This document shows, one piece after another, positions 1 to 8,237 of a stretch of 64,000 bases of DNA. A model generated the notes under the pieces. That model was not told the DNA's origin. It saw only the letters and a list, made by a program, of their open reading frames with translations, and did no database searches. The DNA is from Saccharopolyspora_D taberi (lineage in GTDB: Bacteria; Actinomycetota; Actinomycetes; Mycobacteriales; Pseudonocardiaceae). Made by a program: the position numbers and the translations under genes. Position 1 is the first letter of the stretch, and the number at the start of each line of letters is the position of its first letter. The stretch covers positions 1 through 64,000 of the forward strand of contig NZ_BAAAUX010000010.1 in assembly GCF_039534165.1 (NCBI RefSeq), in the 5' to 3' direction.

Positions 1-58
1 CGGGCTCCAGCGCCGCGTAGTCGTAGTCCAACTCGGGCAGCGCGTACAGCTGAGCCAT
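1..58 (-). CDS. Fe/Mn superoxide dismutase, N-terminal start only
   Basis: Only the first 19 codons lie inside the window; the gene runs off the left edge. The start reads MAQLYALPELDYDYAALEP, the characteristic opening of iron/manganese superoxide dismutases, which convert superoxide to peroxide and oxygen in the cytoplasm. The ATG at 58 follows a purine-rich ribosome site (GGGAGAAG). A Nur-type operator lies 47-63 bases upstream of the start codon, which would fit the nickel-repressed iron enzyme (SodF) of other actinomycetes. Metal ligands are outside the window, so iron versus manganese cannot be read here. Confidence 0.85.
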   Translation of the reverse strand, partial: MAQLYALPELDYDYAALEP

Positions 59-104
59 GGAGCTTCTCCCTACTGCGTCAGTCTCTGTCGGCAGTCTCTA
101 GCAA

Positions 105-121
105 CTGCAATGTAGTTGCAA
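105..121. promoter_or_regulatory. Nur-box-like operator upstream of superoxide dismutase
   Basis: The sequence CTGCAA-TGTAG-TTGCAA differs by one base from the Nur consensus TTGCAA-N5-TTGCAA known from Streptomyces coelicolor, where nickel-bound Nur represses the iron superoxide dismutase gene. Position just upstream of the dismutase start is right for a repressor site. Binding is inferred from the motif only. No other match was noticed near the nickel-dependent urease genes. Confidence 0.55.
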
Positions 122-220
122 CTGTTCCCCGTTCGCCGACTGGGAGGCGTTGATCTCATCTGGCGGGAGAGCGGGGGCGGCTGACCAGGGCGGACCCGGA
201 CCGGCCAGGGGGCGGGCGAG

Positions 221-360
221 TTGACCGGTTCGCCGGAGCTGGGGCAGCATCCGGCGCGAACACCGCGCGAGCGGGGGAAGTCCGGTCGAAGTCCGGCGCT
301 GACCCGCAACGGTGGGCCGGGCTGGTGGACCAGCCCGGCGAGCCCGATCACCCGCTCGCG
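221..360 (+). ncRNA. cobalamin (B12) riboswitch
   Basis: The region carries the cobalamin riboswitch core: GGGGAAGTCCGGTCGAAGTC followed by CGGCGCTGACCCGCAACGGT at about 273-313, then a paired stretch and AGCCCGATCACC at about 342-353. These correspond to the conserved box around P3-P6 and the closing P1 strand of the B12 aptamer. It precedes a three-gene ABC importer, so adenosylcobalamin probably turns import off. Limits are estimated from conserved blocks; no covariance model was run. Confidence 0.88.
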
Positions 361-390
361 GCGGAGGCTCCTACGACCGCCGTGGTCTGC

Positions 391-444
391 GGTCGGGGCC
401 GGGACGCGCCCGGGCACGTCCGGGCCGCATCGCAGGCCCCGACC
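391..444 (+). promoter_or_regulatory. hairpin abutting the btuF ribosome site, likely riboswitch expression platform
   Basis: GGTCGGGGCC (391-400) is the exact reverse complement of GGCCCCGACC (435-444). The stem ends three bases before the ribosome site GGAAGG (447-452) of the importer's first gene. A stem here, downstream of the aptamer, suits a translation-level expression platform. There is no T-run, so a classical terminator is less likely. Function is inferred from position. Confidence 0.45.
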
Positions 445-456
445 CTGGAAGGCGCG

Positions 457-1389
457 ATGCGACGTTTGCTCGTGGTGCTCACCGTCCTGTTCCTCACCGG
501 CTGCGGAACCGCCGCGCCACCGGCTACGGGCATGCGCATCGACAACTGCGGGCGGACGCAGGTCTTCCCCGCGCCGCCGAAGCGGGTGGTCAGCCTCAAC
601 CAGCACGCCACCGAGATCCTGCTCGCGCTCGGCCTGGGCGACCGGCTGGTCGGCACCGCCTACCCGGACGACAACGAGCCGCCGGAGTCGGTGGCCGCCG
701 ACTACGCGGCGGTGCCGCTGCTGGCCGACCGCTACCCGTCGGTCGAACGCATCCTCGAAGCCGAGCCGGACCTGGTCGTCGGCGGTTACTCCAGCGCCTT
801 CGACGAGGCTGAGGGACGCAGCCGGGAATCGTTGGAGCGCAAGGGGATTCCGACGCTGCTGCTGTCCGAGTCCTGCGCCGAGCGGCCCGCCGGGATGCGG
901 ACGCTCACCGACGACATCGCGATGTTCGGCGAGGTGCTGGGCCTCCAGGAGCGGGCTGGGGAGCTGAGCGCGGAGATCGAGGGCCGGGTGCGCGCGGTCG
1001 AGCAGCGGCTCGCGAACGTGCCGCCGGTGGACGTGTTCGTCTACGACTCCGGTGAGCAGGCCGCCTTCACCCTCGGCGGTCAGGGCGTCGGCAACGACGC
1101 GCTGGCCCGCGCGGGCGCGCGCAACGTCTTCGCCGACGTCCCGGAAGCCTTCGCCGACGTGAGCTGGGAGCAGGTCGCTGCCCGCGCGCCGAAGGCGGTG
1201 GTGCTGGTGGACTACCTGGCCGCGCCGGTCGGGCCCAAGCGCGCCTACCTCGAAGGACACCCGATGGCGGCGGGTACGCCTGCGGTCCGCGCAGGTAGGT
1301 ACAGCACCATCCCGCTGGTCGAGCTGACCGAGAGCATCCGGTTCCCGGACGCCGTCGAGCGCCTCGCGCGGGAGCTGCACGGCGCATGA
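457..1389 (+). CDS. btuF: cobalamin-type ABC transporter substrate-binding lipoprotein
   Basis: A 310-residue lipoprotein that would capture the corrinoid outside the membrane and hand it to the permease encoded next. Residues 1-16 form a lipoprotein signal ending in the lipobox LTGC with Cys16. The mature part has the periplasmic-binding-protein fold of the BtuF/FhuD type, with the usual RVVSLNQHATEILLALG opening after a short linker. The open frame extends upstream to 325, but ATG 457 is chosen because it gives a clean lipoprotein signal and follows GGAAGG. Its stop overlaps the permease start (ATGA). The B12 riboswitch upstream is the main reason to prefer cobalamin over iron-siderophore as substrate. 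Confidence 0.85.
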   Translation: MRRLLVVLTVLFLTGCGTAAPPATGMRIDNCGRTQVFPAPPKRVVSLNQHATEILLALGLGDRLVGTAYPDDNEPPESVAADYAAVPLLADRYPSVERILEAEPDLVVGGYSSAFDEAEGRSRESLERKGIPTLLLSESCAERPAGMRTLTDDIAMFGEVLGLQERAGELSAEIEGRVRAVEQRLANVPPVDVFVYDSGEQAAFTLGGQGVGNDALARAGARNVFADVPEAFADVSWEQVAARAPKAVVLVDYLAAPVGPKRAYLEGHPMAAGTPAVRAGRYSTIPLVELTESIRFPDAVERLARELHGA

Positions 1390-2390
1390 GGACGGTCGTG
1401 GTGCACGCGGCGCTGCTCGTCGCGCTGGTCCTCGTGGGCGCGCTGGCGGTGTCGATGGGGTCGGTGGACCTGCCGCTCTCGCAGGTGTGGCGCATCCTCG
1501 CCGCGCCGGTGCTGCCGGTCGAGCAGGACTGGACGCAGGTGCGGGCGGCGATCGTGTGGGACTCCCGGCTGCCCAGGGTGGTGACCGCGATCGTGGTCGG
1601 TGCCGGCCTCGCGCTGGCGGGCGGGATCGCGCAGCTGGTGACCGCCAACCCGATGGCTGACCCGTACCTGCTCGGGGTGTCCCAGGGCGCGGGGCTGGCG
1701 GTGGCGTCGACGACCGTGCTGGGCTTCGGCGCGGGGGTGGTCGGGCTGCCCGTCGCGGCGTTCGCCGGGGGACTGGCGATGCTGCTGGTCGTCCTCGCGG
1801 TGGCGGGCCGGTCGGGATCGGTGACCACGCTGGTGCTCGGCGGCCTGGCGGTCGGCGAGATCGCGTACGCCATGACCTCCCTGGTGCTGCACGCCTTCGC
1901 GACCGGAGACCAGGCCAAGCAGGTGCTGTTCTGGATGACAGGTGGGCTGGGTTCGGCGAGGTGGGAGATGCTGCCGGTGCCGGGCGCGGTCCTGGCGCTC
2001 GGGCTGGTCGCGACGATCGCGGCGGGGCGGTGGATGAACCTGCTGCACGCGGGCGACGACGCGGCGGCGGCGATGGGCATGAACCCGCGGGTGTTCCGGA
2101 TGGCGGCGCTGGTGGCGGTGTCCCTGCTGGCGGGGACCACGGTCGCGGTGGCGGGCGGAATCGTGTTCGTAGGACTCCTGGTGCCGCACGCGGCGACCTT
2201 CCTGGTCGGCTCGGAAGCCCGCCGGATGCTGTCGGTGTCGGCGGTGCTGGGCGCGGTGTTCCTGGTCATGGCGGATCTGGTGGCACGACTGGTCATCGCA
2301 CCGTCGGAGCTCCCGGTCGGGGTGCTGACGGCGATCGTGGGCGGCCCGTTGTTCCTGGTCATGTTGTGGCGACGCCGGAGGATCGCATGA
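1386..2390 (+). CDS. btuC: cobalamin/iron-type ABC transporter permease (FecCD family)
   Basis: A 334-residue integral membrane protein with about nine or ten hydrophobic helices, the usual length for FecCD/BtuC permeases. It has the family motif RLPR near residue 63 and the NPMADPYLLGVSQGA segment near residue 90. It forms the membrane channel of the importer. The start overlaps the stop of the binding protein and its own stop overlaps the ATPase start, so the three genes are translationally coupled under the upstream riboswitch. Confidence 0.88.
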   Translation: MRTVVVHAALLVALVLVGALAVSMGSVDLPLSQVWRILAAPVLPVEQDWTQVRAAIVWDSRLPRVVTAIVVGAGLALAGGIAQLVTANPMADPYLLGVSQGAGLAVASTTVLGFGAGVVGLPVAAFAGGLAMLLVVLAVAGRSGSVTTLVLGGLAVGEIAYAMTSLVLHAFATGDQAKQVLFWMTGGLGSARWEMLPVPGAVLALGLVATIAAGRWMNLLHAGDDAAAAMGMNPRVFRMAALVAVSLLAGTTVAVAGGIVFVGLLVPHAATFLVGSEARRMLSVSAVLGAVFLVMADLVARLVIAPSELPVGVLTAIVGGPLFLVMLWRRRRIA

Positions 2391-3154
2391 TCGACGCGAA
2401 GGGTGTCGAGGTAGCACTGGGCGAGCGGACCGTTCTGTCCGATGTGGACATTGAGGTTCGGAAGGGCGAAGTCTTCGGCCTGGTCGGACCGAACGGCAGC
2501 GGCAAAACGACGCTGCTGCGCACCCTCTACCGAACGGCCCCGCTGCAAGCGGGCGCGATCGAGGTGGCAGGACTGCCGCTGCGCACAACAGGACGCAGGC
2601 GCCTGGCACAGGTGCTCGCGGCGACCACGCAGGAGACCGAGAACCGCGCGTCCCTGACGGTCCGCGAGGTCGTCGAGCAGGGCCGGGTACCACATCTCGG
2701 CCTGCTGCAACCAATGCGCGACGAGGACCGCGACATCGTTGCCAAGGCGCTGGCGGCGACGTCCCTGGAAGCCGAAGCCAACCGCGACGTGCGAACCCTC
2801 TCCGGCGGCGAACGCCAACGGGTCGCAATCGCCCGCGCACTAGCGCAACGACCGAGAATCCTGGTGCTCGACGAACCGACGAACCACCTGGATCTCCGCC
2901 ACCAGTTCGGAATCCTGGACCTCCTGCGCTCACTCGCGAACGACGGACTGGCGATCCTGCTAACACTGCACGACCTCCGCCAAGCCGTCGAATACTGCGA
3001 CCGCGTAGCGGTCCTGAACGGCGGCCGGATCGCCGCCGCAGGAGCACCGGCGGACGTGCTCGACGAGCACCTACTGGCAGAGGTCTTCGGCGTCCGCGGA
3101 ACCCTCCGCCACACCGACGGCCGACCAACCCTGGACCTCCACGGCATCGCGTAA
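2387..3154 (+). CDS. btuD: cobalamin/iron-type ABC transporter ATP-binding protein
   Basis: A 255-residue ABC ATPase that powers the importer. Walker A GPNGSGKT is at 34-41, the signature LSGGE at 138-142 and Walker B ILVLDEP at 158-164, followed by the D-loop region and a switch histidine in LTLHDLRQAVEY. An in-frame ORF reaches back to 1961 inside the permease, but ATG 2387 gives a normal N-terminus and overlaps the permease stop. Third codon positions in this gene carry noticeably more A than its neighbours, which may be local drift. Confidence 0.9.
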   Translation: MIDAKGVEVALGERTVLSDVDIEVRKGEVFGLVGPNGSGKTTLLRTLYRTAPLQAGAIEVAGLPLRTTGRRRLAQVLAATTQETENRASLTVREVVEQGRVPHLGLLQPMRDEDRDIVAKALAATSLEAEANRDVRTLSGGERQRVAIARALAQRPRILVLDEPTNHLDLRHQFGILDLLRSLANDGLAILLTLHDLRQAVEYCDRVAVLNGGRIAAAGAPADVLDEHLLAEVFGVRGTLRHTDGRPTLDLHGIA

Positions 3155-3187
3155 CCCACCGCTCCCAAGCGCCCAGCCGCAAAGAAG

Positions 3188-3300
3188 TCCACCCCAACCG
3201 AACCGCAGCCGGACAACCCCCACTCATCCCGGAGACCTGCCAGGGGTCTGGGGCCGGCGAGGACCCCAGAAACCACCCACGAAACCGCAGCCGAACCGCC
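3188..3300. repeat. partial copy of a dispersed intergenic repeat
   Basis: This stretch between the ATPase and the next gene matches the flank module of the palindromic elements near 8871 and 55968. It shares the blocks CACCCCAACCGAACCGCAGC, CTCATCCCGGAGACCTGCC and a TCTGGGG/CCCCAGA hairpin. It lacks the 138-bp palindromic core found in the two complete copies. Confidence 0.7.
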
Positions 3301-3310
3301 GGAAAAGCCC

Positions 3311-4807
3311 CTACCCCACCGGCCAAGAATGCACGGGCTCCCCGCTCTCCCCGAGCTCGATATACCGCCGCAACATAAAAGCCAGCGAAGCCTGCCGATC
3401 CATCCCCCCGCCCTCGAGCGCGGCAACGGTGTCCCGCTGCCAGCTGGACCCGGTCTGCCGCTTGAGACACCGCTGCTCGATCACCCCGAGGTACCGCTCC
3501 CGCGCCGAGTCCGACACACCGCACGCGCGCAGCCCCTCGTGCGCCATCGGCAGCAGCCGCCGCAGCACCAGCTCGTCCGGCGCGACCCAGCCCGCGCCCG
3601 GCCAGTACAGGTGCGCGTCCATGCCGCGCCGGGCGCCGGCGAAGAAGTTCTCCTCCGCCGCCGCGAACGACATCTGCGTCCACAAAGGACGATCCTGCTC
3701 GGTGAGCGCCCGCTGCACGCCGTAGAAGAACGACGCGTTGGCCAGGATGTCGACGACCGACGGCCCCGACGGCAGCACCCGGTTCTCCACCCGCAGGTGC
3801 GGAACCCCGTCGACCAGGTCGTAGACCGGCCGGTTCCACCGCCAGATCGTCCCGTTGTGCAGCCGGAGCTCGGCCAGCACCGGCGCCCGCCCGGCGTCCA
3901 GCGCGGCCAGCGGGTCCTCGTCCTCCGGCTCCGGCAGCAGCGCCGGGAAGTACCGCACGTTCTCCTCGAACAGGTCGAAGATCGAGGTGATCCACCGCTC
4001 GCCGAACCACACCCGCGGCCGCACGCCCTGGTTCTTCAGCTCCTGCGGCCGGGTGTCGGTGGCCTGCTGGAACAGCGGCACCCTGGTCTCGTGCCAGAGC
4101 GCCTTGCCGAGCAGGAACGGCGAGTTCGCGCCGATCGCGAGCTGCACGCCAGCCACGCACTGGGCGGCGTTCCAGTGCGCGGCGAAGTCCTCCGGCGACA
4201 CCTGCAGGTGCAGCTGCACGGAGGTCGAGGCCGACTCCGGCTGGATCGAGTCGGCGTAGCAGCGCAGGTGGTCGCCGGCACCGCCGGGCAGCGCCTCGCC
4301 CTCCATGTCCAGCAGCATCTCTTCCCCGCGAGCGCTGAAGATCTGCTCGTTGAGCATCCGGTACCGGGGCAGCCGGGTCAGCCAGTGCGGCTCGGTGTGG
4401 GTGCGGCGCAGCGTCGGCAGCGTCCCGATCATCACCATCTTCGCGCCCGCGTCATGCGCCTTGCTGTCGGCGCGGGACAGCGCGGCCAGCAGCTCCTCCT
4501 CCAGCCGCAGCGCGCCGTCGCCCGCGAGCACCCGGGGCTCGACGTTGAACTCGACGTTGTTCTGGCCCAGCTCGGTGGTGAACGACGGGTCGTCGATCTT
4601 CTCCAGCACCACGATGTTGGACATCGACGGTTCCATGTGCTCGTCGACCAGGTGCAGCTCCATCTCCAGGCCCATCTGCTGGCGCGGGAAGGAGAAGTTG
4701 CCCTCGGCTAGCATGCGGGCGAGCGCGTCGAGGCCCCGCTGCATCTTTTCCCGGTACCTCTGCCGATCCACCGGTGTGTAAGCCCGGTTCTCCACGTGCC
4801 TTCCCAT
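3311..4807 (-). CDS. glutamate-cysteine ligase-like enzyme (GCS2 family)
   Basis: A 498-residue cytoplasmic protein with the layout of the GCS2 carboxylate-amine ligases: an N-terminal block with GLEMELHLVDE (glutamate/metal site), TELGQNNVEFNVEPR, a central SASTSVQLHLQVSPE strand, and a C-terminal IWRWNRPVYD segment. The family joins an amino acid to glutamate or a similar acid using ATP. Actinomycetes generally make mycothiol, so the real product may not be gamma-glutamylcysteine. ATG 4807 is chosen over ATG 4900 because it follows GGGGAGAC and starts at the conserved region. It stands alone, converging with the importer operon. Confidence 0.8.
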   Translation of the reverse strand: MGRHVENRAYTPVDRQRYREKMQRGLDALARMLAEGNFSFPRQQMGLEMELHLVDEHMEPSMSNIVVLEKIDDPSFTTELGQNNVEFNVEPRVLAGDGALRLEEELLAALSRADSKAHDAGAKMVMIGTLPTLRRTHTEPHWLTRLPRYRMLNEQIFSARGEEMLLDMEGEALPGGAGDHLRCYADSIQPESASTSVQLHLQVSPEDFAAHWNAAQCVAGVQLAIGANSPFLLGKALWHETRVPLFQQATDTRPQELKNQGVRPRVWFGERWITSIFDLFEENVRYFPALLPEPEDEDPLAALDAGRAPVLAELRLHNGTIWRWNRPVYDLVDGVPHLRVENRVLPSGPSVVDILANASFFYGVQRALTEQDRPLWTQMSFAAAEENFFAGARRGMDAHLYWPGAGWVAPDELVLRRLLPMAHEGLRACGVSDSARERYLGVIEQRCLKRQTGSSWQRDTVAALEGGGMDRQASLAFMLRRYIELGESGEPVHSWPVG

Positions 4808-4916
4808 GCCGTCTCCCCGCTCGGTCGGCCAAGCACGCCAGCGCCCATAGTGTGGGAGAACCCACCGTGACACATCGATACCCGCTGGTACAGCGTCCAA
4901 AACGGTGGACGGGGGC

Positions 4917-5864
4917 TCACCCGGCCGGGGTGGAAGAGGCTCCGTCCAGGCGCTCCATCTCGGCCGCGGTGAGCGGGTTCTCGGCTGCGGGGAGCAGGCC
5001 CGAGAGCTGTTCGGGGTTCCGGGCGCTGGCGATCGGGGCAGTCACGTTCCGCTTGCCCAGCAGCCACGCCAGAGCCACCGAAGGCACCGGAATGTCACGC
5101 AGAGTCGCGATTTCGTCCAGCGCGGTCAGCACCTTGACCCCGCGCTCGTGCAGGTAGGCGGAGGCTCCTCCGGCGCGAGTGCTCTCCGGGGTGTCCCCGC
5201 CCGGCCGGTACTTGCCAGTGAGGAATCCCTTGGCCAGCGCGTAATACGGCAGCACGGCGATGTTCTCGCGGGCGACGAGACCGGCCAGCTCGTTCTCGTA
5301 GTCGTCGCGCTCGACGAGGTTGTAGTGCGGCTGCAACGCGGCGTAGCGCGCGAAGCCCTCGCGGTCGGAAACGGCCAGCGCTTCGGCCAGCCGCGGCGCG
5401 GAGTAGTTCGACGCCGCGATGTGGCGGACCTTGCCCGCGCGCACCAGCTCGTCGAAGGCGCCGAGGGTTTCCTCCAGCGGCGTGTCCTGGTCGTCGCTGT
5501 GGGCGTAGTACAGGTCGATGTGGTCGGTGCCGAGCCTGCGCAGAGAATCTTCCGCCGCGGCGCGGATGTTGGCCGCCGAGAGCCCGGGGCGCTCCGGCCA
5601 CCGGCCGACCTTGGTGGCCAGCACGATCCGGTCCCGGTTGCCGCGCGCCCGCAGCCACTCGCCGAGGATGGTCTCGGACTCGCCGCCGGCGTTGCCCTCG
5701 GCGAAGTGCGAGTACGCGTCCGCGGTGTCGATGAAGTTCCCGCCGGCCGCCGCGTACGCGTCGAGCACGGCGAACGACTCGTCGCGGTCGGCGGTCCAGC
5801 CGAACACGTTGCCGCCGAAGCAGATCGGGAAGACGTCGAGGTCGGTTTCGCCGAGCTTCGCCAT
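4917..5864 (-). CDS. aldo/keto reductase
   Basis: A 315-residue TIM-barrel oxidoreductase using NADPH to reduce aldehydes or ketones. The catalytic tetrad can be read as Asp46 and Tyr51 in IDTADAYSH, Lys85 in LATKVG, and His122 in YYAHSDDQD. The C-terminal region holds the usual phosphate-binding stretch near ASARNPEQL. Length is normal for the family. Substrate is unknown. It lies downstream of the MFS gene on the same strand but is separated from it by a strong GC-rich hairpin, so it probably has its own promoter. Confidence 0.88.
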   Translation of the reverse strand: MAKLGETDLDVFPICFGGNVFGWTADRDESFAVLDAYAAAGGNFIDTADAYSHFAEGNAGGESETILGEWLRARGNRDRIVLATKVGRWPERPGLSAANIRAAAEDSLRRLGTDHIDLYYAHSDDQDTPLEETLGAFDELVRAGKVRHIAASNYSAPRLAEALAVSDREGFARYAALQPHYNLVERDDYENELAGLVARENIAVLPYYALAKGFLTGKYRPGGDTPESTRAGGASAYLHERGVKVLTALDEIATLRDIPVPSVALAWLLGKRNVTAPIASARNPEQLSGLLPAAENPLTAAEMERLDGASSTPAG

Positions 5865-5892
5865 GATCGCGAAGTCACCTTTCGTCGGAGTC

Positions 5893-5924
5893 GGCCGCCC
5901 GCCCTCCCCGCGGGGCGGGCGGCC
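5893..5924 (-). terminator. GC-rich hairpin between MFS and aldo/keto reductase genes
   Basis: GGCCGCCCGCCC (5893-5904) pairs perfectly with GGGCGGGCGGCC (5913-5924) across an eight-base loop. It sits just after the MFS stop and before the reductase start. No T-run follows, which is common for actinobacterial terminators. Confidence 0.55.
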
Positions 5925-5928
5925 AGGA

Positions 5929-5972
5929 TCAGTTTTCTGCCAAGGTCAGTTCTCCGCCAAGGTCAGTTCTCC
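5929..5972. repeat. 17-bp tandem repeat at the MFS stop codon
   Basis: Three successive copies of TCAGTTCTCCGCCAAGG or a close variant begin at 5929, 5946 and 5963, the last being partial. The TCA of the third copy is the stop codon of the MFS gene on the minus strand. The unit is not a multiple of three, so copies shift frame. Confidence 0.8.
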
Positions 5973-7234
5973 ACAGCGACGGGAGCGGAGTCCCGCACCT
6001 GGTGCGTGGTGACCGTCCGGCTGGCCGCCGTGCGGCGCCCCAGCGTCAGGAAGACGGCGGTGGAGGCGACCACCACCGCGAACATCACCAACACCATCGG
6101 CAACGCCGACCCCACGCCGCCCATTCCCACCAGCGGCGCCGCGAGCGCACCGACGACGAACTGGGTTACGCCCAGCAGAGCCGAAGCGCTGCCGGAGACC
6201 TCGCGGTGGTCGGCCAGCGCGAGCGTGGTGGTGTTCGGCATGACGAAGCCGAGCGAGGAGATCATCACGAACAGCGCCGCGAGCAGCACCGGAAGCGGCA
6301 GCCCGAGCAGCGTCGCGACCACCAGCACCGCGCCCGCGGCCGACGCCGCGCACAGCGCGGTCACCAGCAGCCGCGCCTCGCTCGCGACCCGCCCCACCAG
6401 CCGGGCGTTGATCTGGCCCGCCCCGACCAGGCCGATCGCGTTCAGCCCGAAGACGATCGCGTAGGTCTGCGGGGAGAGGCCGTAGATGTTCTGGAGCACG
6501 AACGACGATCCCGACACGTAGGCGAACATCGCCGCCATCGCCAGTCCCGCCGCCAGCGCGTTGCCGAGGAACGACGGCTTGGCCAGCAGCATGCCGAAGG
6601 TGCGGAAGGTCGCGCCGATGCGGGCGGGCTGGCGCCACTCCCGAGGCTTGGTCTCGGGCAGCGCGACCGCCGCGATCAGCATGATCAGCACGCCGAACGC
6701 GGTCAGCACCACGAACACCCCGCGCCAGGTGGTGTGCGCGAGCACCTGCCCGCCGATCACCGGCGCCAGGATCGGCGCGAGCCCGACGACGAGCATCAGC
6801 GACGAGAAGAAGCGCGCGGCTTCCACCCCGGAGTAGAGGTCGCGCACGGAAGCGCGGGCGATCACCATGCCCGCGGCGGCGCCGAAGCCCTGGAGCGCGC
6901 GCAGCAGCGCGAGCACGTGCACCGAGTCGGTGAGCGCGCAGAGCACGGTCGCGGCGATGTAGAGCGCGAGGCCGATCATCAGCGGCTTGCGACGTCCGAT
7001 CGCGTCGCTGACCGGTCCGGCGATGAGCTGGCCGAAGGCGAGCCCGAGCAGCATCGCGGTGAGGGTCAGCTGCGCCTGCGCCTCGGTGGCGCCGAGCTCC
7101 CCGGTCAGCGCGGGGAGCGCGGGCAGGTACATGTCGATCGACAGCGGTCCGAAGGCGGTCAGCCCGCCCAGGATCAGCGCGAACCGCAGTTTTCTCCGAG
7201 ATGGGTTCGATGCGTCTTCCGCGACGCTGGCCAT
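5963..7234 (-). CDS. MFS multidrug efflux transporter (Bcr/CflA type)
   Basis: A 423-residue membrane protein with about twelve hydrophobic helices. The first helix pair carries LSIDMYLPALP, typical of Bcr/CflA drug:proton antiporters, followed by the loop motif GPVSDAIGRRKPL. It would export small toxic molecules using the proton gradient. ATG 7234 is chosen because AGGAGAA stands just upstream; the frame is open to 7291. It is divergent from the methyltransferase gene at 7424. The substrate cannot be predicted. Confidence 0.85.
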   Translation of the reverse strand: MASVAEDASNPSRRKLRFALILGGLTAFGPLSIDMYLPALPALTGELGATEAQAQLTLTAMLLGLAFGQLIAGPVSDAIGRRKPLMIGLALYIAATVLCALTDSVHVLALLRALQGFGAAAGMVIARASVRDLYSGVEAARFFSSLMLVVGLAPILAPVIGGQVLAHTTWRGVFVVLTAFGVLIMLIAAVALPETKPREWRQPARIGATFRTFGMLLAKPSFLGNALAAGLAMAAMFAYVSGSSFVLQNIYGLSPQTYAIVFGLNAIGLVGAGQINARLVGRVASEARLLVTALCAASAAGAVLVVATLLGLPLPVLLAALFVMISSLGFVMPNTTTLALADHREVSGSASALLGVTQFVVGALAAPLVGMGGVGSALPMVLVMFAVVVASTAVFLTLGRRTAASRTVTTHQVRDSAPVAVEN

Positions 7235-7423
7235 GGTTCTCCTCTTGGTTTGCGGGCGTCCCTGCTCCGCCGAAATCGTTGCTTTCAGCAAGCAACAACA
7301 ACGGGGGAGTGCGAGTTATGCCGCACCGCGATCAATGTGAGACGGGTCATGGCCGGAGCCGGCTTTCTTTCGGAGCGTTCCTCGGCGACCGCTCGGCCTG
7401 ACCCGCGAGCGCCGGATGCGAAA

Positions 7424-8236
7424 ATGCGTTGCGTGGTGCAGCTGGTCGAGGTGAGTGGAGCCGAGGACCCGAGGGTCGACGACTTTCGCGATCTGTCGAC
7501 GGCGGACCGCCGCCCGGACCGCCCCGGCGGGCGCGGGCTGGTGATCGCGGAAGGGGTGGTCGTGGTCGAGCGGCTGCTCGACTCGCCGTACCCGGTGCGC
7601 TCGCTGCTCGGGGTCCGGCGGCGCATCGACGCCCTGGCCGACCGGCTGGCCCCGCTCGACGTCCCGGCCTACGTCGCCGACGCCGACGTGATGGCCAGGG
7701 TGGTCGGGTTCCACCTCAACCGCGGCGTGCTCGCGGTCGCCGACCGCGCGCCGGAGGTCGAGCCCGAGCGGCTGATCGCGAGCGCCCGCAGGCTGGCGGT
7801 GCTCGAAGGCGTCGGGGACCACGAGAACCTGGGCGCGCTGTTCCGCAACGCCGCCGCACTCGGCGTCGACGGGGTGCTGCTCGGCGAGGGCTGTTCCGAT
7901 CCGCTGTACCGGCGCAGCATCCGGGTCTCGATGGGGCACGTGCTGCGGGTTCCGTTCGCCCGGCTGGGATCCTGGCCGGAGGACCTGGAGTTGTTGCGCG
8001 ACAACGGTTTCCGCGTCGCGGCCCTGACCCCGCGAGCGGACTCGGTCGCACTGCGCGACGCCCGCCTGGACGAGGGGCGGGTCGCGGTGCTGCTGGGTTC
8101 GGAAGGTCCCGGGCTCACCGAGCGGGCCATCGCGGAGGCCGACCTCGCGGTCCGCATCCCGATGGCGGGCGGGGTGGACTCGCTGAACGTGGCGACCGCG
8201 GGAGCGATCGCCTTCCACGCGATGGGCGGCGCCTGA
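7424..8236 (+). CDS. TrmH/SpoU-family RNA methyltransferase
   Basis: A 270-residue SPOUT methyltransferase that would 2-prime-O-methylate rRNA or tRNA with S-adenosylmethionine. Motif 1 is DHENLGALFRNA with Asn135, motif 2 is LGSEGPGL at 224-231, and motif 3 is the trefoil-knot segment ending VDSLNVATAGAI near 251-262. The N-terminal part resembles the substrate-binding domain of the family. ATG 7424 is taken as start; GTG 7433 or 7436 is possible since no strong ribosome site marks either. The frame is open far upstream across the MFS gene, which is antisense noise. Order methyltransferase-DUF2537-sepH-serC equals Rv0881-Rv0884c. Confidence 0.88.
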   Translation: MRCVVQLVEVSGAEDPRVDDFRDLSTADRRPDRPGGRGLVIAEGVVVVERLLDSPYPVRSLLGVRRRIDALADRLAPLDVPAYVADADVMARVVGFHLNRGVLAVADRAPEVEPERLIASARRLAVLEGVGDHENLGALFRNAAALGVDGVLLGEGCSDPLYRRSIRVSMGHVLRVPFARLGSWPEDLELLRDNGFRVAALTPRADSVALRDARLDEGRVAVLLGSEGPGLTERAIAEADLAVRIPMAGGVDSLNVATAGAIAFHAMGGA

Positions 8237-8237
8237 G

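Noticed and set aside
1245..4160. 971-residue minus-strand open frame across the importer and ligase genes
   Set aside because: It is a GC-rich shadow frame full of arginine, alanine and glycine with no family similarity, antisense to clear btuC and btuD genes.
6002..8236. 744-residue plus frame ending in the methyltransferase
   Set aside because: The first 470 residues are antisense to the MFS gene and have shadow-frame composition; the true start is near 7424.
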